64,000 nucleotides of DNA from Photobacterium alginatilyticum (GCF_009910675.1 NZ_RSEJ01000017.1:59760-123759), one strand, 5' to 3'; counted from the first letter of the stretch, positions 34,348 to 43,321 are shown. Translations and numbers: made by a program. The notes: generated from the letters alone by a model not told the origin.

Positions 34348-34701
34348 TTACAGGTAGAGCTTGGCTACATCTGAAGGCTCTTGTTCGGCACCTTCCAGCT
34401 CGGCATTCCAGTTCAATCCAACCAGCACGCCATCTTCCGCCAAAGTGATCATCCAGTCCTCGACAAAAACATCCAATGGGATCATTGTGGCAGTAAACTC
34501 TTCCCACTCGTCAGCACAATGAAGTTTTGCATCTTCTTCGTTCGACCAAAAAGGCATTACTTCAGAGTCTTCAAACTCACTAGATGCAACAGATAGCCAG
34601 TCACCTTCTTCGTTACAAAGCCCCCAAACTACCTGGGTCTCTTTCGTTTCGGCAACAAATAGCGCGCAGTTCGCTTGAATATCTGCGGTTAGCTTAGTCA
34701 T
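34348..34701 (-). CDS. DUF2750 family protein (copy 1)
   Basis: A 117-residue acidic cytosolic protein starting at ATG 34701 after AAGAGAGAATAGA. DUF2750 features are visible: an N-terminal helix, VVWGLCNEEGDWLSVASSEF, then VMPFWSNEEDAKLHCADEWE, and LDVFVEDWMITLAEDGVLVG. The pattern of a strand, then a conserved PFW/PVW box, then a tryptophan-centred helix is shared with the protein at 49622-50020. Family function is unknown. Confidence 0.75.
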   Translation of the reverse strand: MTKLTADIQANCALFVAETKETQVVWGLCNEEGDWLSVASSEFEDSEVMPFWSNEEDAKLHCADEWEEFTATMIPLDVFVEDWMITLAEDGVLVGLNWNAELEGAEQEPSDVAKLYL

Positions 34702-34951
34702 TCTATTCTCTCTTATCATTGGCCTGGTGGCTTACAGTCACGTCAAACGCATAATACAAGTTATTATCAAGCGCCTGATGTCCACTAATAATACCAAACT
34801 TATAACCACTCGCGTGATTAAAATCTTATCAATACAGGCATTACGGGCAGCTAGATCATATCCGGTCATCTATATTCTAATAATTGGGCGAATATCGATG
34901 TTCGCAATCGTTAGACTTTACTCGTCAGTGTAATTCGGAGTCGAAGAGGGT

Positions 34952-35554
34952 ATGGGCATGGCAACTGTTGATTGGCTGGATTACCTAAGTAACCAAAAGC
35001 TGTTACCCCCTCGTGCTCACCTTATCGAAGCTCACCAGTTTTTGGGCAATGCCACCAAAGACCGGATAGCTGTTGACTGCGGCTGCGGAACAGGGCGAGA
35101 TACGCTTTATCTGCTGGAACAAGATTATCAGGTCTATGCTTTTGATATTAACATAAAAAGTCTGGAAGCCCTGTCAGAGCACCCACTGGCCGCTTCAGCC
35201 CCTGCCCTGGATGTTCAGCTAAGCAGTTTTTCAGACTATGAATTTCCCCGTACCCACCTGATCAATGCCAGTGCCTGCCTGTTTTTTTGCTCCCGTAACG
35301 AGTTTTACCAATTGTGGCCGAACATACAGCAAAGCCTGTACAGCGGCGGTGTATTCTGCGGACATTTTCTCGGTGTTGACGGTAACTGCAACCATGAAGA
35401 TCTACCGGTGCTGACCCATAGCAAAAACGAGCTAGAGCAGCTATTCTCATCCTTCTACGTCGTTTCATGGAAAGAGAAGCAAGAGTACTCAGCCCAGCTC
35501 ACCGGCGAGCGGCGAGCCTGGCTTGTCCATACCATTATTGCGATGAAGAAATAA
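34952..35554 (+). CDS. Class I SAM-dependent methyltransferase
   Basis: A 200-residue methyltransferase. Motif I for S-adenosylmethionine is IAVDCGCGTGRDTLYLLEQD, with the acidic ribose-binding residue in VYAFDINIKSLEAL. Post-I and II regions follow at HLINASACLFFCSRNEFYQL, and SGGVFCGHFLGVDG is the motif III loop. Two start codons are possible, 34952 and 34958; GAAGAGGG suits either. The substrate is unknown; tellurite- or thiopurine-resistance-like small methyltransferases share this form. Single gene. Confidence 0.85.
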   Translation: MGMATVDWLDYLSNQKLLPPRAHLIEAHQFLGNATKDRIAVDCGCGTGRDTLYLLEQDYQVYAFDINIKSLEALSEHPLAASAPALDVQLSSFSDYEFPRTHLINASACLFFCSRNEFYQLWPNIQQSLYSGGVFCGHFLGVDGNCNHEDLPVLTHSKNELEQLFSSFYVVSWKEKQEYSAQLTGERRAWLVHTIIAMKK

Positions 35555-35677
35555 TTTTACCGCAATCCATTTCACTAAGTTATTTGTCATATAAATTACT
35601 TTATTCAACGCAGTTTCAGTGACAAAATAGCCCTGATTTCTTCTTTTCTCTGTCCTTGATACCGTTGGAACATCTGT

Positions 35678-36589
35678 ATGCGATCTCACCGTGCCGGAAA
35701 TGCGTTAGCTGCTTTTTCATTTGTACTCTGGGGCATCTTGCCGCTGTATTACCAATTTCTTCCTCAGGCTAATATTGATGAACTACTTGCCATGAGGATC
35801 ATTTTCTCGGTACCAGTTATGCTGATTGTCATAGCCATTCTGAGACGCCCCTTTCCTTCCCTGCATACAATATGGGCAGATAAGCGTTCGTTGGTTGCCA
35901 CGACCATTGCCGCAGCAATCATGTGTATATCATGGTATGCATTCACCTGGGCCATTACCCATGACCAGGTCCTTGCCGCAAGCCTGGGTTTCTTCATCAA
36001 TCCATTGTTTGCCATCGCACTCGGCGTCCTTTTTCTCAAAGAGCGATTGTCACATGCTCAGTCAGCCGCGGTCGTCCTGGCTATCGCCGGAATTGGCTAC
36101 CAAGTCTGGCACTACGGTGAACTGCCGTGGATTTCATTAATCATGGGGAGCTTTTTTGCCCTATACGGCTTATGTAAAAAATACATTCGCTATGATGCTC
36201 TGACTTCCGTTACGCTTGAAGCAGCTATCCTCGCCCCATTCGCCTTGTGCTTTATCATCGCCCAGGGCATATCCGGCAATAGCGTAGCCCTGTTATCAGG
36301 CTTATCGACACTGTTTCTATATATCGGATCGGCTCCTGTCACACTGGCACCACTGATTTTCTTTGCCTTGGCTATCAACCGTACCAGCCTAACGATGGTC
36401 GGTTTAATGCAGTACATAGAGCCAACGCTACAGTTTCTGCTTGCCGTATTCCTGTTCGGAGAGGTTTTTGATGAGGTCAAAGCCATTAGCTTTAGCCTGA
36501 TTTGGCTCGGTTTGTTTCTGTGCACGCTAGAAGCTTTACAAGGTATCTATAAAAATAAGTATGTTCATGCCGAGCAATCCGGCGTATAA
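35678..36589 (+). CDS. rarD: RarD family EamA transporter
   Basis: A drug/metabolite-superfamily permease of 303 residues with ten predicted membrane segments in two EamA halves. The RarD signature is visible at the start: AGNALAAFSFVLWGILPLYY, then QFLPQANIDELLAMRIIFSV. The later WYAFTWAITHDQVLAASLGF and LFLKERLSHAQSAAVVLAIA match as well. The second half has LMQYIEPTLQFLLAVFLFGE. RarD proteins are annotated as chloramphenicol-sensitivity proteins, but the true substrate is not settled. Single gene. Confidence 0.93.
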   Translation: MRSHRAGNALAAFSFVLWGILPLYYQFLPQANIDELLAMRIIFSVPVMLIVIAILRRPFPSLHTIWADKRSLVATTIAAAIMCISWYAFTWAITHDQVLAASLGFFINPLFAIALGVLFLKERLSHAQSAAVVLAIAGIGYQVWHYGELPWISLIMGSFFALYGLCKKYIRYDALTSVTLEAAILAPFALCFIIAQGISGNSVALLSGLSTLFLYIGSAPVTLAPLIFFALAINRTSLTMVGLMQYIEPTLQFLLAVFLFGEVFDEVKAISFSLIWLGLFLCTLEALQGIYKNKYVHAEQSGV

Positions 36590-36676
36590 CGACTGCGCTA
36601 GCCTTATAGCCTTTGCAAGAGCACATAAAGCATCAGCTAAGGCTCGCTATCTCACCTGATACCCAAAGAGAACACT

Positions 36677-37027
36677 ATGACATCCGAGATAAAACAGCTT
36701 CAGCAACAGCTGGCAAAGTTTGCGGCAGACCGAAACTGGGAGCAGTTTCACTCGCCTAAAAACCTGGCCATGGCATTAAGCGGGGAAGTAGGCGAACTCA
36801 CTGAAATTTTCCAGTGGTTAACCCCCGAGCAAAGCGAGCATCTGCCAGAAGCCAAGAAAACACACCTCGAGGAAGAGATGGCCGATGTACTGATGTATTT
36901 GCTTCGTTTGGCAGACAAATGCGACATCGACCTTATGGCAGCATGTCAGAACAAGCTGATCAAGAACGAGCAAAAATACCCTGTCGATAAATGTTTCGGC
37001 AGTGCTAAGAAGTACAACGAGCTTTAG
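36677..37027 (+). CDS. MazG-like nucleotide pyrophosphohydrolase (RS21-C6/dCTPase type)
   Basis: A 116-residue all-helical NTP pyrophosphatase. The metal-binding motif is GEVGELTEIFQW followed by EEEMADVLMYLLRLADKCDI, giving the ExxE...ExxD arrangement. The N-terminal FAADRNWEQFHSPKNLAMAL and the tail YPVDKCFGSAKKYNEL match the RS21-C6/DCTPP1 group, which removes dCTP analogues and other modified nucleotides. The ATG follows AAAGAGAACACT. It lies 115 bp upstream of the globin gene. Confidence 0.9.
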   Translation: MTSEIKQLQQQLAKFAADRNWEQFHSPKNLAMALSGEVGELTEIFQWLTPEQSEHLPEAKKTHLEEEMADVLMYLLRLADKCDIDLMAACQNKLIKNEQKYPVDKCFGSAKKYNEL

Positions 37028-37141
37028 GAACCTACCATCGAGTTTGCTCTCAATTCTATGTAAAATGAGTTGCTTACGTTATTTTAGGAACCATACTCAT
37101 ATTATAGGCTGCCTTAAAATATCTATATCAAAGGAGATGGC

Positions 37142-37543
37142 ATGGATATCCACGAAGTTTTTAACGACAGTTATGCAAGGTGCAACCAGCATCCTCACTT
37201 CTTTGATATCTTCTATAATCTCTTTTGTCAGAAAGACGACAGGTTCCGAGAGATGTTTGCCAATGTCGATATGCAAAAGCAGATATCAATGCTTAAAGCC
37301 TCGATCGCGATCATTTTACTGGCTCCCGTATCAGAGTCGGCCCGAGAGTCTGTTCGTTTTTTTGGCAAACGTCATGGCCCTCAAGGGATAGGAGTCAGCC
37401 CGCTGGACTTTGAAACCTGGCTTGACTGCCTGATGGAGACCGTCAATCAGTGTGATCCCAGCTATACGCCTGAGGTCGATCATGCATGGCGAGAATGCTT
37501 CAGGTTAGGCCTTGAGATCATGAAGACAGAGTGCGAAACATGA
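37142..37543 (+). CDS. Globin-like protein
   Basis: A 133-residue single-domain globin, starting at ATG 37142 behind AAAGGAGATGGC. Helical pattern: MDIHEVFNDSYARCNQHPHF, FYNLFCQKDDRFREMFANVD, MQKQISMLKASIAIILLAPV, and the F-helix region FFGKRHGPQGIGVSP where His (KRHGPQGIG) is the likely proximal haem ligand. The C-terminal helix is EVDHAWRECFRLGLEIMKTE. This type resembles the sensor-globin/flavohaemoglobin group rather than truncated globins. The stop codon overlaps the next start (ATGA), so it is translationally coupled to a membrane hydrolase. Confidence 0.85.
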   Translation: MDIHEVFNDSYARCNQHPHFFDIFYNLFCQKDDRFREMFANVDMQKQISMLKASIAIILLAPVSESARESVRFFGKRHGPQGIGVSPLDFETWLDCLMETVNQCDPSYTPEVDHAWRECFRLGLEIMKTECET

Positions 37544-38325
37544 CGGGTATTAGCTACGCGAGCCGACTTAGGCTGCTCCTTATCATTGCCATAACCCTTG
37601 CGATACTCGCCTTTTATTTCTCACCCATTACCCAGAGCAGAAACTTTTACGATTATGCCGATCAACGCACCTTCCTGGGTGTGTCCAATTTTTTCAATGT
37701 CATTTCCAACCTCCCTTTTCTGCTAGTCGGGTTACTGGGCCTCAAACGATTTCGCACCCATCACCTTAATGCAATCGAACCGAGAATCCGTTTGCTCTAT
37801 CCAAGCTTCTTTATCGGATTAGTCGCCGCTTTTTTCGGCTCCAGCTACTATCACCTCGTCCCCAACGCATTTACCCTGATGCTGGATCGCATTCCTATCA
37901 CGATTGCCTTTATCACCCTTTATTGCATTGTTCTGAGTGAATATATAAAACCGGCTATCGGATACCGCCTTGTTATTCCAGCGACACTATACGGATTGCT
38001 CTCTGTTGTGTATTGGTATGCGACAGATGTTATTAACGGCCGAGGGGACTTGTCCGCCTATGTATTAGTACAGGTGATCCCCATCATTCACTTGCCGCTG
38101 ATAATAGGCTTGTTTACATCGCCTTTTAGTCACGGCAGCTACTACTTGTACGCGCTATTGGCTTATGTGCTTGCTAAGTGGGTGGAGTCAAATGACGAAC
38201 AGCTATATGCGCTGTTAGGTGGCATCAGTGGTCATAGCGTCAAGCATCTGCTGGCCGCGCTCGGTGGATATATGATCTATCTAGGCTGGATTAAACGCGT
38301 GAAGAATACAACAGCGGGGAGCTAA
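37540..38325 (+). CDS. CREST-superfamily membrane hydrolase (alkaline ceramidase-like)
   Basis: A 261-residue protein with seven membrane segments. The start is ATG 37540, overlapping the globin stop by 4 bp. CREST hallmarks are the loop FFGSSYYHLVPN (Ser and His), the following LMLDRIP with Asp, and the late HSVKHLLAALGGYM with paired His. In alkaline ceramidases and PAQR receptors these residues bind zinc and cleave amide bonds. In a bacterium, a lipid amidase or another membrane-embedded amidohydrolase is the likely activity. Coupling to a globin is unusual. The substrate is not known. Confidence 0.8.
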   Translation: MTGISYASRLRLLLIIAITLAILAFYFSPITQSRNFYDYADQRTFLGVSNFFNVISNLPFLLVGLLGLKRFRTHHLNAIEPRIRLLYPSFFIGLVAAFFGSSYYHLVPNAFTLMLDRIPITIAFITLYCIVLSEYIKPAIGYRLVIPATLYGLLSVVYWYATDVINGRGDLSAYVLVQVIPIIHLPLIIGLFTSPFSHGSYYLYALLAYVLAKWVESNDEQLYALLGGISGHSVKHLLAALGGYMIYLGWIKRVKNTTAGS

Positions 38326-38367
38326 TGCCAGCTCCCTCGAACTTACACAAGGTTAAGAATGGCGAGA

Positions 38368-38631
38368 CTATTTTTCGCCGATTCCCCGGTGCTCTTTTTT
38401 AGCCAGGGTAATTTTGCCAAAACCCAGCTTCTTAAAATGGTTGTCTCTAAAATCTCTGACCGCCTTGGATCCAGAAGATACAGCTTCTACTTGCTGCTCC
38501 ATTCTTAGAAACTCAGTCAGGTCAATACCTTCCGCAGCCGCAACGGCCTCATGGATAGAACGGTATTGATCATAAGAGAATGCCAGCTGTTTCTCTTGTT
38601 TCTTGTAGGTATAGATAATGGTGCGTGACAT
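38368..38631 (-). CDS. DUF2960-like small protein (87 aa)
   Basis: A small basic protein of 87 residues, with ribosome site GGAGGCGTT directly before ATG 38631. It starts with RTIIYTYKKQEKQLAFSYDQ and has a helical middle (SIHEAVAAAEGIDLTEFLRM) and a basic C-terminus. By memory it resembles DUF2960, a family found in Vibrionaceae with no known role. The strong ribosome site and even codon use support expression. Confidence 0.6.
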   Translation of the reverse strand: MSRTIIYTYKKQEKQLAFSYDQYRSIHEAVAAAEGIDLTEFLRMEQQVEAVSSGSKAVRDFRDNHFKKLGFGKITLAKKEHRGIGEK

Positions 38632-38838
38632 AACGCCTCCGGCAGCAAAAAAATAGGTTGGGAATTTACCTTAACTCAACCGATGATGGAAGAGGGACGG
38701 CGATATTCAGCCAGTTTTCAGTATGAATCAGCATGGCTATAACGCCATTATCAAAGATTCATGCACTCCCTTTTCCCAAAGTTATACACAGAAACAGTGG
38801 ATAACTCACATAATTCACACCGATTTGATCACAAAAAA

Positions 38839-39321
38839 TTAACAATCAAGCTCATCTGATTGAAAATAGTGAATAACTTGATTAGCACTCCCCCGCCAAA
38901 GCAGCGACGGATCATGTTGTTCCTGGACAAACTTCCCGTCGACCAATGCGTCAATCAGGGCGACTACCTCACGCTGCGCGTCCGTTAACTCATCGAGTAC
39001 ATAACCAGTCCATAGCCAAATATCTTTACCTGCACACTCTTGCCGAACACGCTGAACAAGCTTTAACACCGCTTCAAGGTTGGCCGGATGCAATGGATCA
39101 CCGCCGGATAATGACAGTCCGCGACGCTTGATTCGGGTATCGTTCAAATCCGAGATGATCTGATCTTCCATCTCCTGGGTAAACGGATGACCACAGTCCA
39201 GTCGCCAGGTGTTTTTGTTATAGCACCCTCGGCATTGATGCTCGCAGCCGGAGACAAACAACGTACAACGTGTCCCGGGGCCATTGACAACATCAACAGG
39301 ATAATAGTTAAGGTAATTCAT
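38839..39321 (-). CDS. nrdG: Anaerobic ribonucleotide reductase activating protein NrdG
   Basis: A radical-SAM activase of 160 residues that installs the glycyl radical on NrdD. The CxxxCxxC cluster motif is in FVSGCEHQCRGCYNKNTW, and the SAM-binding glycine region is GLSLSGGDPLHPANL. It starts at ATG 39321, downstream of nrdD on the same strand. A terminator-like hairpin with a T run lies between the two genes, so less nrdG than nrdD may be made, as fits an activase. Confidence 0.96.
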   Translation of the reverse strand: MNYLNYYPVDVVNGPGTRCTLFVSGCEHQCRGCYNKNTWRLDCGHPFTQEMEDQIISDLNDTRIKRRGLSLSGGDPLHPANLEAVLKLVQRVRQECAGKDIWLWTGYVLDELTDAQREVVALIDALVDGKFVQEQHDPSLLWRGSANQVIHYFQSDELDC

Positions 39322-39340
39322 TATCTATCTCGCCAAAAAA

Positions 39341-39364
39341 AGAAGTGCCACTCATGGCACTTCT
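39341..39364 (-). terminator. Intercistronic terminator between nrdD and nrdG
   Basis: On the minus strand AGAAGTGCCA-TGAG-TGGCACTTCT is followed by TTTTTTT, 44 bp after the nrdD stop and 20 bp before the nrdG start. It probably ends most transcripts and lets some through. Confidence 0.8.
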
Positions 39365-39407
39365 GCATTCGTCGTCTTGAAACGCTTAGCCTCTTAGGGC
39401 TCCGCGA

Positions 39408-41528
39408 TTACATGTGCTTGACGCGACGCTTCACTTCTTCCTGCTTGCCGAAGTTAAACGGACGTGCATCCGGACTTCCCAGGTAGCCACATACGCGACG
39501 AGTTACGGAAACTTTCGACGGGTTGTGGTTGCCACACTTCGGGCAGGTAAAGCCTTTGCTGGTACAGTCAAATTCACCCATGAAGCCACATTCGTAGCAT
39601 TCATCGATCGGCGTATTGGTGCCATAGTATGGAACACGGCTGTAGCTGTAATCCCATACGTCTTCCAATGCCTCGACATTGTGCTGAATATTCGGGTATT
39701 CGCCGTAGCAGATAAATCCACCGCTGGTGATTTCCGGGTACGGCATTTCGAAATCAATCTTGTCGTACGGGTTTACTTTCTTCTCAACATCCAAGTGGAA
39801 GCTGTTCGTGTAGTAGCCCTTGTCAGTGACACCTTCTACAACACCAAATTCTTTGGCATCGATGGCACAGAATCGGCTACATAGGTTCTCGCTCGGAGTA
39901 CTGTAGAGGCTAAAGCCATAACCCGTTTCTTGTTTCCAGCGGTTCGTAGCTTGTTTCAGGTGCTGAACAATTGCGATGGCTTTTTCACGCAGTTCCTGGC
40001 TGTCAAATACGTGCGTTTCCGTTCCGTAAAGGGCATTAATCGCCTCATGAATACCGATGTAGCCTAGAGAAATCGATGCACGGCCGTTCTTGAAAATTTC
40101 AGCAACATTATCATCCGGCTGCAGTCGTACGCCACATGCCCCCTCCATATAGAGAATTGGCGCAACACGTGCCTTCACGCCTTCAAGACGGCTAATACGG
40201 GTTTCCAGAGCACGTCGTGCCAACGCCAGTCTGTCATCTAGCAGGCTATAGAAGCGCGCTTCGTCACCATTGGCCATCAGGGCAATACGCGGCAGGTTCA
40301 AGCTAACAACACCCAGGTTGTTTCGGCCTTCATGAACAAGCTCACCGTTCTCCTCGTAGGCATCCAGGAAGCTACGACAACCCATCGGTGTTTTGAATGA
40401 CCCAGTCACTTCAACGACCTTGTCATAATTCAGGATATCCGGGTACATGCGTTTTGACGCACACTCAAGCGCGAGCTTCTTGATGTCATAGTTCGCATCA
40501 CCGGTTTTGTGGTTCAGCCCGTCTTTGATAGCAAACACCAGCTTAGGGAAGACCGCGGTTTTACGGTTTTTACCCAGACCCTCAATACGGTTTTTCAGAA
40601 TTGACTGCTGAATCATGCGAGATTCCCATGATGTGCCCAAGCCAAAGCCAAAGGTCACAAACGGCGTCTGGCCGTTAGCAGTATGCAGTGTATTGACTTC
40701 ATATTCCAAAGACTGGAACGCATCGAAACACTCTTTCTCGGTACGGGCCTTGGCAAAAGCTTCTGGCTCGGCAATGCCCCACTCCTGAGCGATCTCAAGA
40801 TGCTTGTTAAAACTGACTGTCACATAAGGAGCAAGCACTTCGTCGATACGGTTGATGGTGGTACCGCCATAGATATGGCTGGCTACCTGGGCAATGATCT
40901 GCGCAGTAACCGCAGTGGCCGTCGAAATCGATTTCGGCGTATCAATCTCGGCATTCCCCATCTTGAAACCGTGCGTCAGCATACCGTTCAGATCAATAAG
41001 CATGCAGTTAAACATCGGGAAGAATGGCGAATAGTCCAGATCATGGAAGTGAATATCACCCACTTCATGCGCCTTAACAATATCACGAGGCAACAAATGC
41101 TGCTTCGCATAGTGCTTAGCCACAATCCCAGCCAGAAGATCACGCTGAGTCGGGATCACCTTGCTGTCTTTATTTGCATTTTCGTTTAGCAGAGAAGCAT
41201 TGCTTTGCTCAATCAAGCCTCGGATTTCGCCGTTAAGCAGGCTTTTTTTCTCACGAGCAATATCGCGATCATGACGGTATTCAATATAGGCACGTGCGAC
41301 CGCCTTGTGCGGGCCTACCATCAAGTGATTTTCGACCGCATCCTGAATGACGTGAATGTCAACTTCTTCAACAGACATAAACTGAGAGAGCACACCGTCA
41401 GCCACCGACGCAGCATACGCCTCGTTCATCGCTTCTACTGATTCGGCTGCGCTTAGCACCGCTTCTTTAATACGCTTGGTATTAAACGGTACACGGCATC
41501 CATCACGCTTAATCACAACAGGTTTCAC
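39408..41528 (-). CDS. nrdD: Anaerobic ribonucleoside-triphosphate reductase NrdD
   Basis: Class III reductase of 706 residues that makes dNTPs without oxygen. An ATP-cone opens the protein (VIKRDGCRVPFNTKRIKEAV). The catalytic barrel includes DIHFHDLDYSPFFPMFNCML. The C-terminal zinc site is ECYECGFMGEF followed by FTCPKCGNHNP, and the glycyl radical site is RRVCGYLG. The last residues (EEVKRRVKHM) match the family end. Upstream lie two NrdR boxes and an FNR-like site, so it is likely repressed by NrdR at high dNTP levels and induced in anaerobiosis. Confidence 0.97.
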   Translation of the reverse strand: MKPVVIKRDGCRVPFNTKRIKEAVLSAAESVEAMNEAYAASVADGVLSQFMSVEEVDIHVIQDAVENHLMVGPHKAVARAYIEYRHDRDIAREKKSLLNGEIRGLIEQSNASLLNENANKDSKVIPTQRDLLAGIVAKHYAKQHLLPRDIVKAHEVGDIHFHDLDYSPFFPMFNCMLIDLNGMLTHGFKMGNAEIDTPKSISTATAVTAQIIAQVASHIYGGTTINRIDEVLAPYVTVSFNKHLEIAQEWGIAEPEAFAKARTEKECFDAFQSLEYEVNTLHTANGQTPFVTFGFGLGTSWESRMIQQSILKNRIEGLGKNRKTAVFPKLVFAIKDGLNHKTGDANYDIKKLALECASKRMYPDILNYDKVVEVTGSFKTPMGCRSFLDAYEENGELVHEGRNNLGVVSLNLPRIALMANGDEARFYSLLDDRLALARRALETRISRLEGVKARVAPILYMEGACGVRLQPDDNVAEIFKNGRASISLGYIGIHEAINALYGTETHVFDSQELREKAIAIVQHLKQATNRWKQETGYGFSLYSTPSENLCSRFCAIDAKEFGVVEGVTDKGYYTNSFHLDVEKKVNPYDKIDFEMPYPEITSGGFICYGEYPNIQHNVEALEDVWDYSYSRVPYYGTNTPIDECYECGFMGEFDCTSKGFTCPKCGNHNPSKVSVTRRVCGYLGSPDARPFNFGKQEEVKRRVKHM

Positions 41529-41562
41529 ACGGGGCTCCTACGAAAATGACACTGTCACTTAA

Positions 41563-41609
41563 ACACAAAATATAGGGTCTAGTGATTGGGCTAATACAAG
41601 ATGTGGTGT
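41563..41609. promoter_or_regulatory. Tandem NrdR boxes upstream of nrdD
   Basis: Box 1 ACACAAAATATAGGGT (41563-41578) and box 2 ATACAAGATGTGGTGT (41594-41609) both match the NrdR consensus ACACWATATATWGTGT imperfectly. They are 31 bp apart start to start, three helical turns, which is the usual spacing for paired NrdR boxes. Confidence 0.75.
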
Positions 41610-41637
41610 ATTAGGCGAGAAATCCGAAAAACAAACA

Positions 41638-41651
41638 TTGATCTAAATCAG
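41638..41651. promoter_or_regulatory. FNR-like site upstream of nrdD
   Basis: TTGATCTAAATCAG matches TTGAT-N4-ATCAA with one difference. It lies 29 bp beyond the second NrdR box and fits anaerobic activation of nrdDG. Confidence 0.7.
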
Positions 41652-41993
41652 TTTTATTAAAGGACAGTACAGGGAACAACCGATGATTTTGAGCTAGTGC
41701 CAAAAAATGAATGTAAGCTTTTTTCTCAGCCTTTTTGTCAACAAATTTATTGCTTTCAATGCCGCTTTTTTAAAAAAATAGTCCTTGCAAATCGACAAAT
41801 TTGGCGGGCTGATTTTCTGCCTGACTGGATTGTCTCGTTACCCATTTCTGATCACCGTGTAACTAACAAGTATGACAACACCCTCTTCTTTATCGCTGCC
41901 TTCCAACATCACTCAAAATGCCAAAATAAACCTCGCTTGTTACCTCCGCCGCCCCTCTAATCTTCATATCCGATAGTGACCCAGGTAAAACTC

Positions 41994-42983
41994 TTGCAGC
42001 GACGACTCATCAACATCGCCCTAATCATGATCTTAATGCTGCCTTCAGTGGTCTCCAGTGATGCACCCAATCACCAGGTCAACCCTTTTCCCCCTCTCAG
42101 TATTGTCAGCTGGAATATGCAGTGGCTAAGCACCGGCAGTAATAAAGCGATAATCACCCGGACGGCTCCCGACTATCGTCAGCTTGCCGGAATTGTCAGA
42201 GCGCTTTCTCCCGATATCCTTGCCTTCCAGGAAGTGAACAGCATTGATGCCATACAGGCTATACTGCCTCCCTCCGGCTATAAAATCTTTCTCTCGGACA
42301 GACGTCACTCCCCGACGGAAATTTTCTCTGATATCAACCAGTACACCGGATTTGCCATCAGAAATACCCTTCCAGTTGATGACCCACAGGATCTCAGCAC
42401 GCTCAATGTCGGGAGCTATATCAAGGGCAAGACGAAACACGGACACAGGGCAACCACCAGGAAACTCAGATACGGTAGCTACATCGTTATCCACAAAGGA
42501 ACCGATGCTGAGCTGCACTTACTGAATGTTCACCTGAAATCAGGTTGCTTTACACGAAAGTCGAAGAAAACTAGCAAGCCATGCCGTACCTTAAGACGTC
42601 AAGCCTCTGCCCTTGCTGGTTGGATACAACAACGTCAGGACAATAACGAACATTACATTGTGGTGGGTGATTTCAACCATCGACTAAACAGCCGATATCA
42701 ATGGCTGTTAACTGCATTGAATCAGCAACTGTCATCCCCTGTATATAATCTCACGGAACATGTCGATGCCGCATGTTTAGTGTCGTACCGCAAGCGTGAC
42801 GGAAGCCGGACAAATCGCCTGTACCGCTCTCTGATTGATCATGCCATCAGCTCTAAAGTAATCGCCAAGGCTATCGCCACCAACGGGTTAGTCTATCAGC
42901 ACCACTTTACCGCAGGCGAGGTAGAAAAATACCAATTGTCTGATCACTGCCCATTAGTCATCTCGTTTTATAAAACAGGGTGA
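41994..42983 (+). CDS. Exported endonuclease/exonuclease/phosphatase-family protein
   Basis: A protein of about 329 residues. The start is set at TTG 41994, behind CCAGGTAAAACTC, where it opens a signal peptide (QRRLINIALIMILMLPSVVS). A GTG six codons earlier (41976) lacks a ribosome site. The EEP fold is clear: LSIVSWNMQWLS, DILAFQEVNSIDAIQ (metal-binding Glu), LHLLNVHLKSGC (catalytic His), YIVVGDFNHRL (Asp and Asn), and SDHCPLVISF (final Asp-His). It would act on DNA, RNA or a phosphoester outside the cytoplasm. Two to three cysteines (SGCF, KPCR) may form a disulfide. Confidence 0.88.
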   Translation: MQRRLINIALIMILMLPSVVSSDAPNHQVNPFPPLSIVSWNMQWLSTGSNKAIITRTAPDYRQLAGIVRALSPDILAFQEVNSIDAIQAILPPSGYKIFLSDRRHSPTEIFSDINQYTGFAIRNTLPVDDPQDLSTLNVGSYIKGKTKHGHRATTRKLRYGSYIVIHKGTDAELHLLNVHLKSGCFTRKSKKTSKPCRTLRRQASALAGWIQQRQDNNEHYIVVGDFNHRLNSRYQWLLTALNQQLSSPVYNLTEHVDAACLVSYRKRDGSRTNRLYRSLIDHAISSKVIAKAIATNGLVYQHHFTAGEVEKYQLSDHCPLVISFYKTG

Positions 42984-43116
42984 TTTTTGAACAGTTCGAT
43001 GTCGTTCATGAGATCATGATCGCTCTTTCATAAGAATGTCATTTAATCTTTGTAACGTTAGCTCTATAGATAAAGACCAACGACACATAAAGTGTGAGAT
43101 AGATAATAGGACTAAT

Positions 43117-43251
43117 ATGGACGCGTTAAACCAATATACGTTTGTTGCGCCAACCGAAGATGAGCTCATGGTTGAGCAACCTGATACGCTATATCTCTCA
43201 GTTGACTGCGATGACGAGCAGGCCAATGACATAATTGTACTAGGCGAGTAG
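43117..43251 (+). CDS. Small acidic protein (44 aa)
   Basis: A 44-residue ORF from ATG 43117 behind AGGACTAAT. It contains EDELMVEQPDTLYLSVDCDD and ends NDIIVLGE. It is strongly acidic, with one Cys and no membrane segment. A strong terminator 34 bp downstream supports transcription. The frame is open further upstream, but earlier starts lack a ribosome site. No family recognised. It is convergent with the VpsR-like gene. Confidence 0.5.
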   Translation: MDALNQYTFVAPTEDELMVEQPDTLYLSVDCDDEQANDIIVLGE

Positions 43252-43284
43252 CTTGATTTAGTGCAATAGACTTGAACAAACCAT

Positions 43285-43315
43285 AAAAAAAGCCCGATTT
43301 CTCGGGCTTTTTTTA
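43285..43315. terminator. Strong bidirectional terminator
   Basis: AAAAAAAGCCCGA-TTTC-TCGGGCTTTTTTT lies between the 44-residue gene (+) and the VpsR-like gene (-), with A/T runs for both directions. Confidence 0.9.
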
Positions 43316-43321
43316 TGGTGC

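Larger units (their letters stand above)
41529..41975. other. Intergenic region upstream of nrdD
   Basis: About 450 bp holding the nrdD promoter region with two NrdR boxes and an FNR-like site in its left part. The right half (about 41660-41975) is AT-rich and shows nothing I can support beyond the probable promoter of the divergent endonuclease-family gene. Confidence 0.5.

Noticed and set aside
41697..41960. Plus-strand ORF of 87 codons upstream of the endonuclease-family gene
   Set aside because: No ribosome site; the composition (proline run at the end, scattered cysteines) is unlike a protein, and it lies in promoter DNA of two divergent genes.
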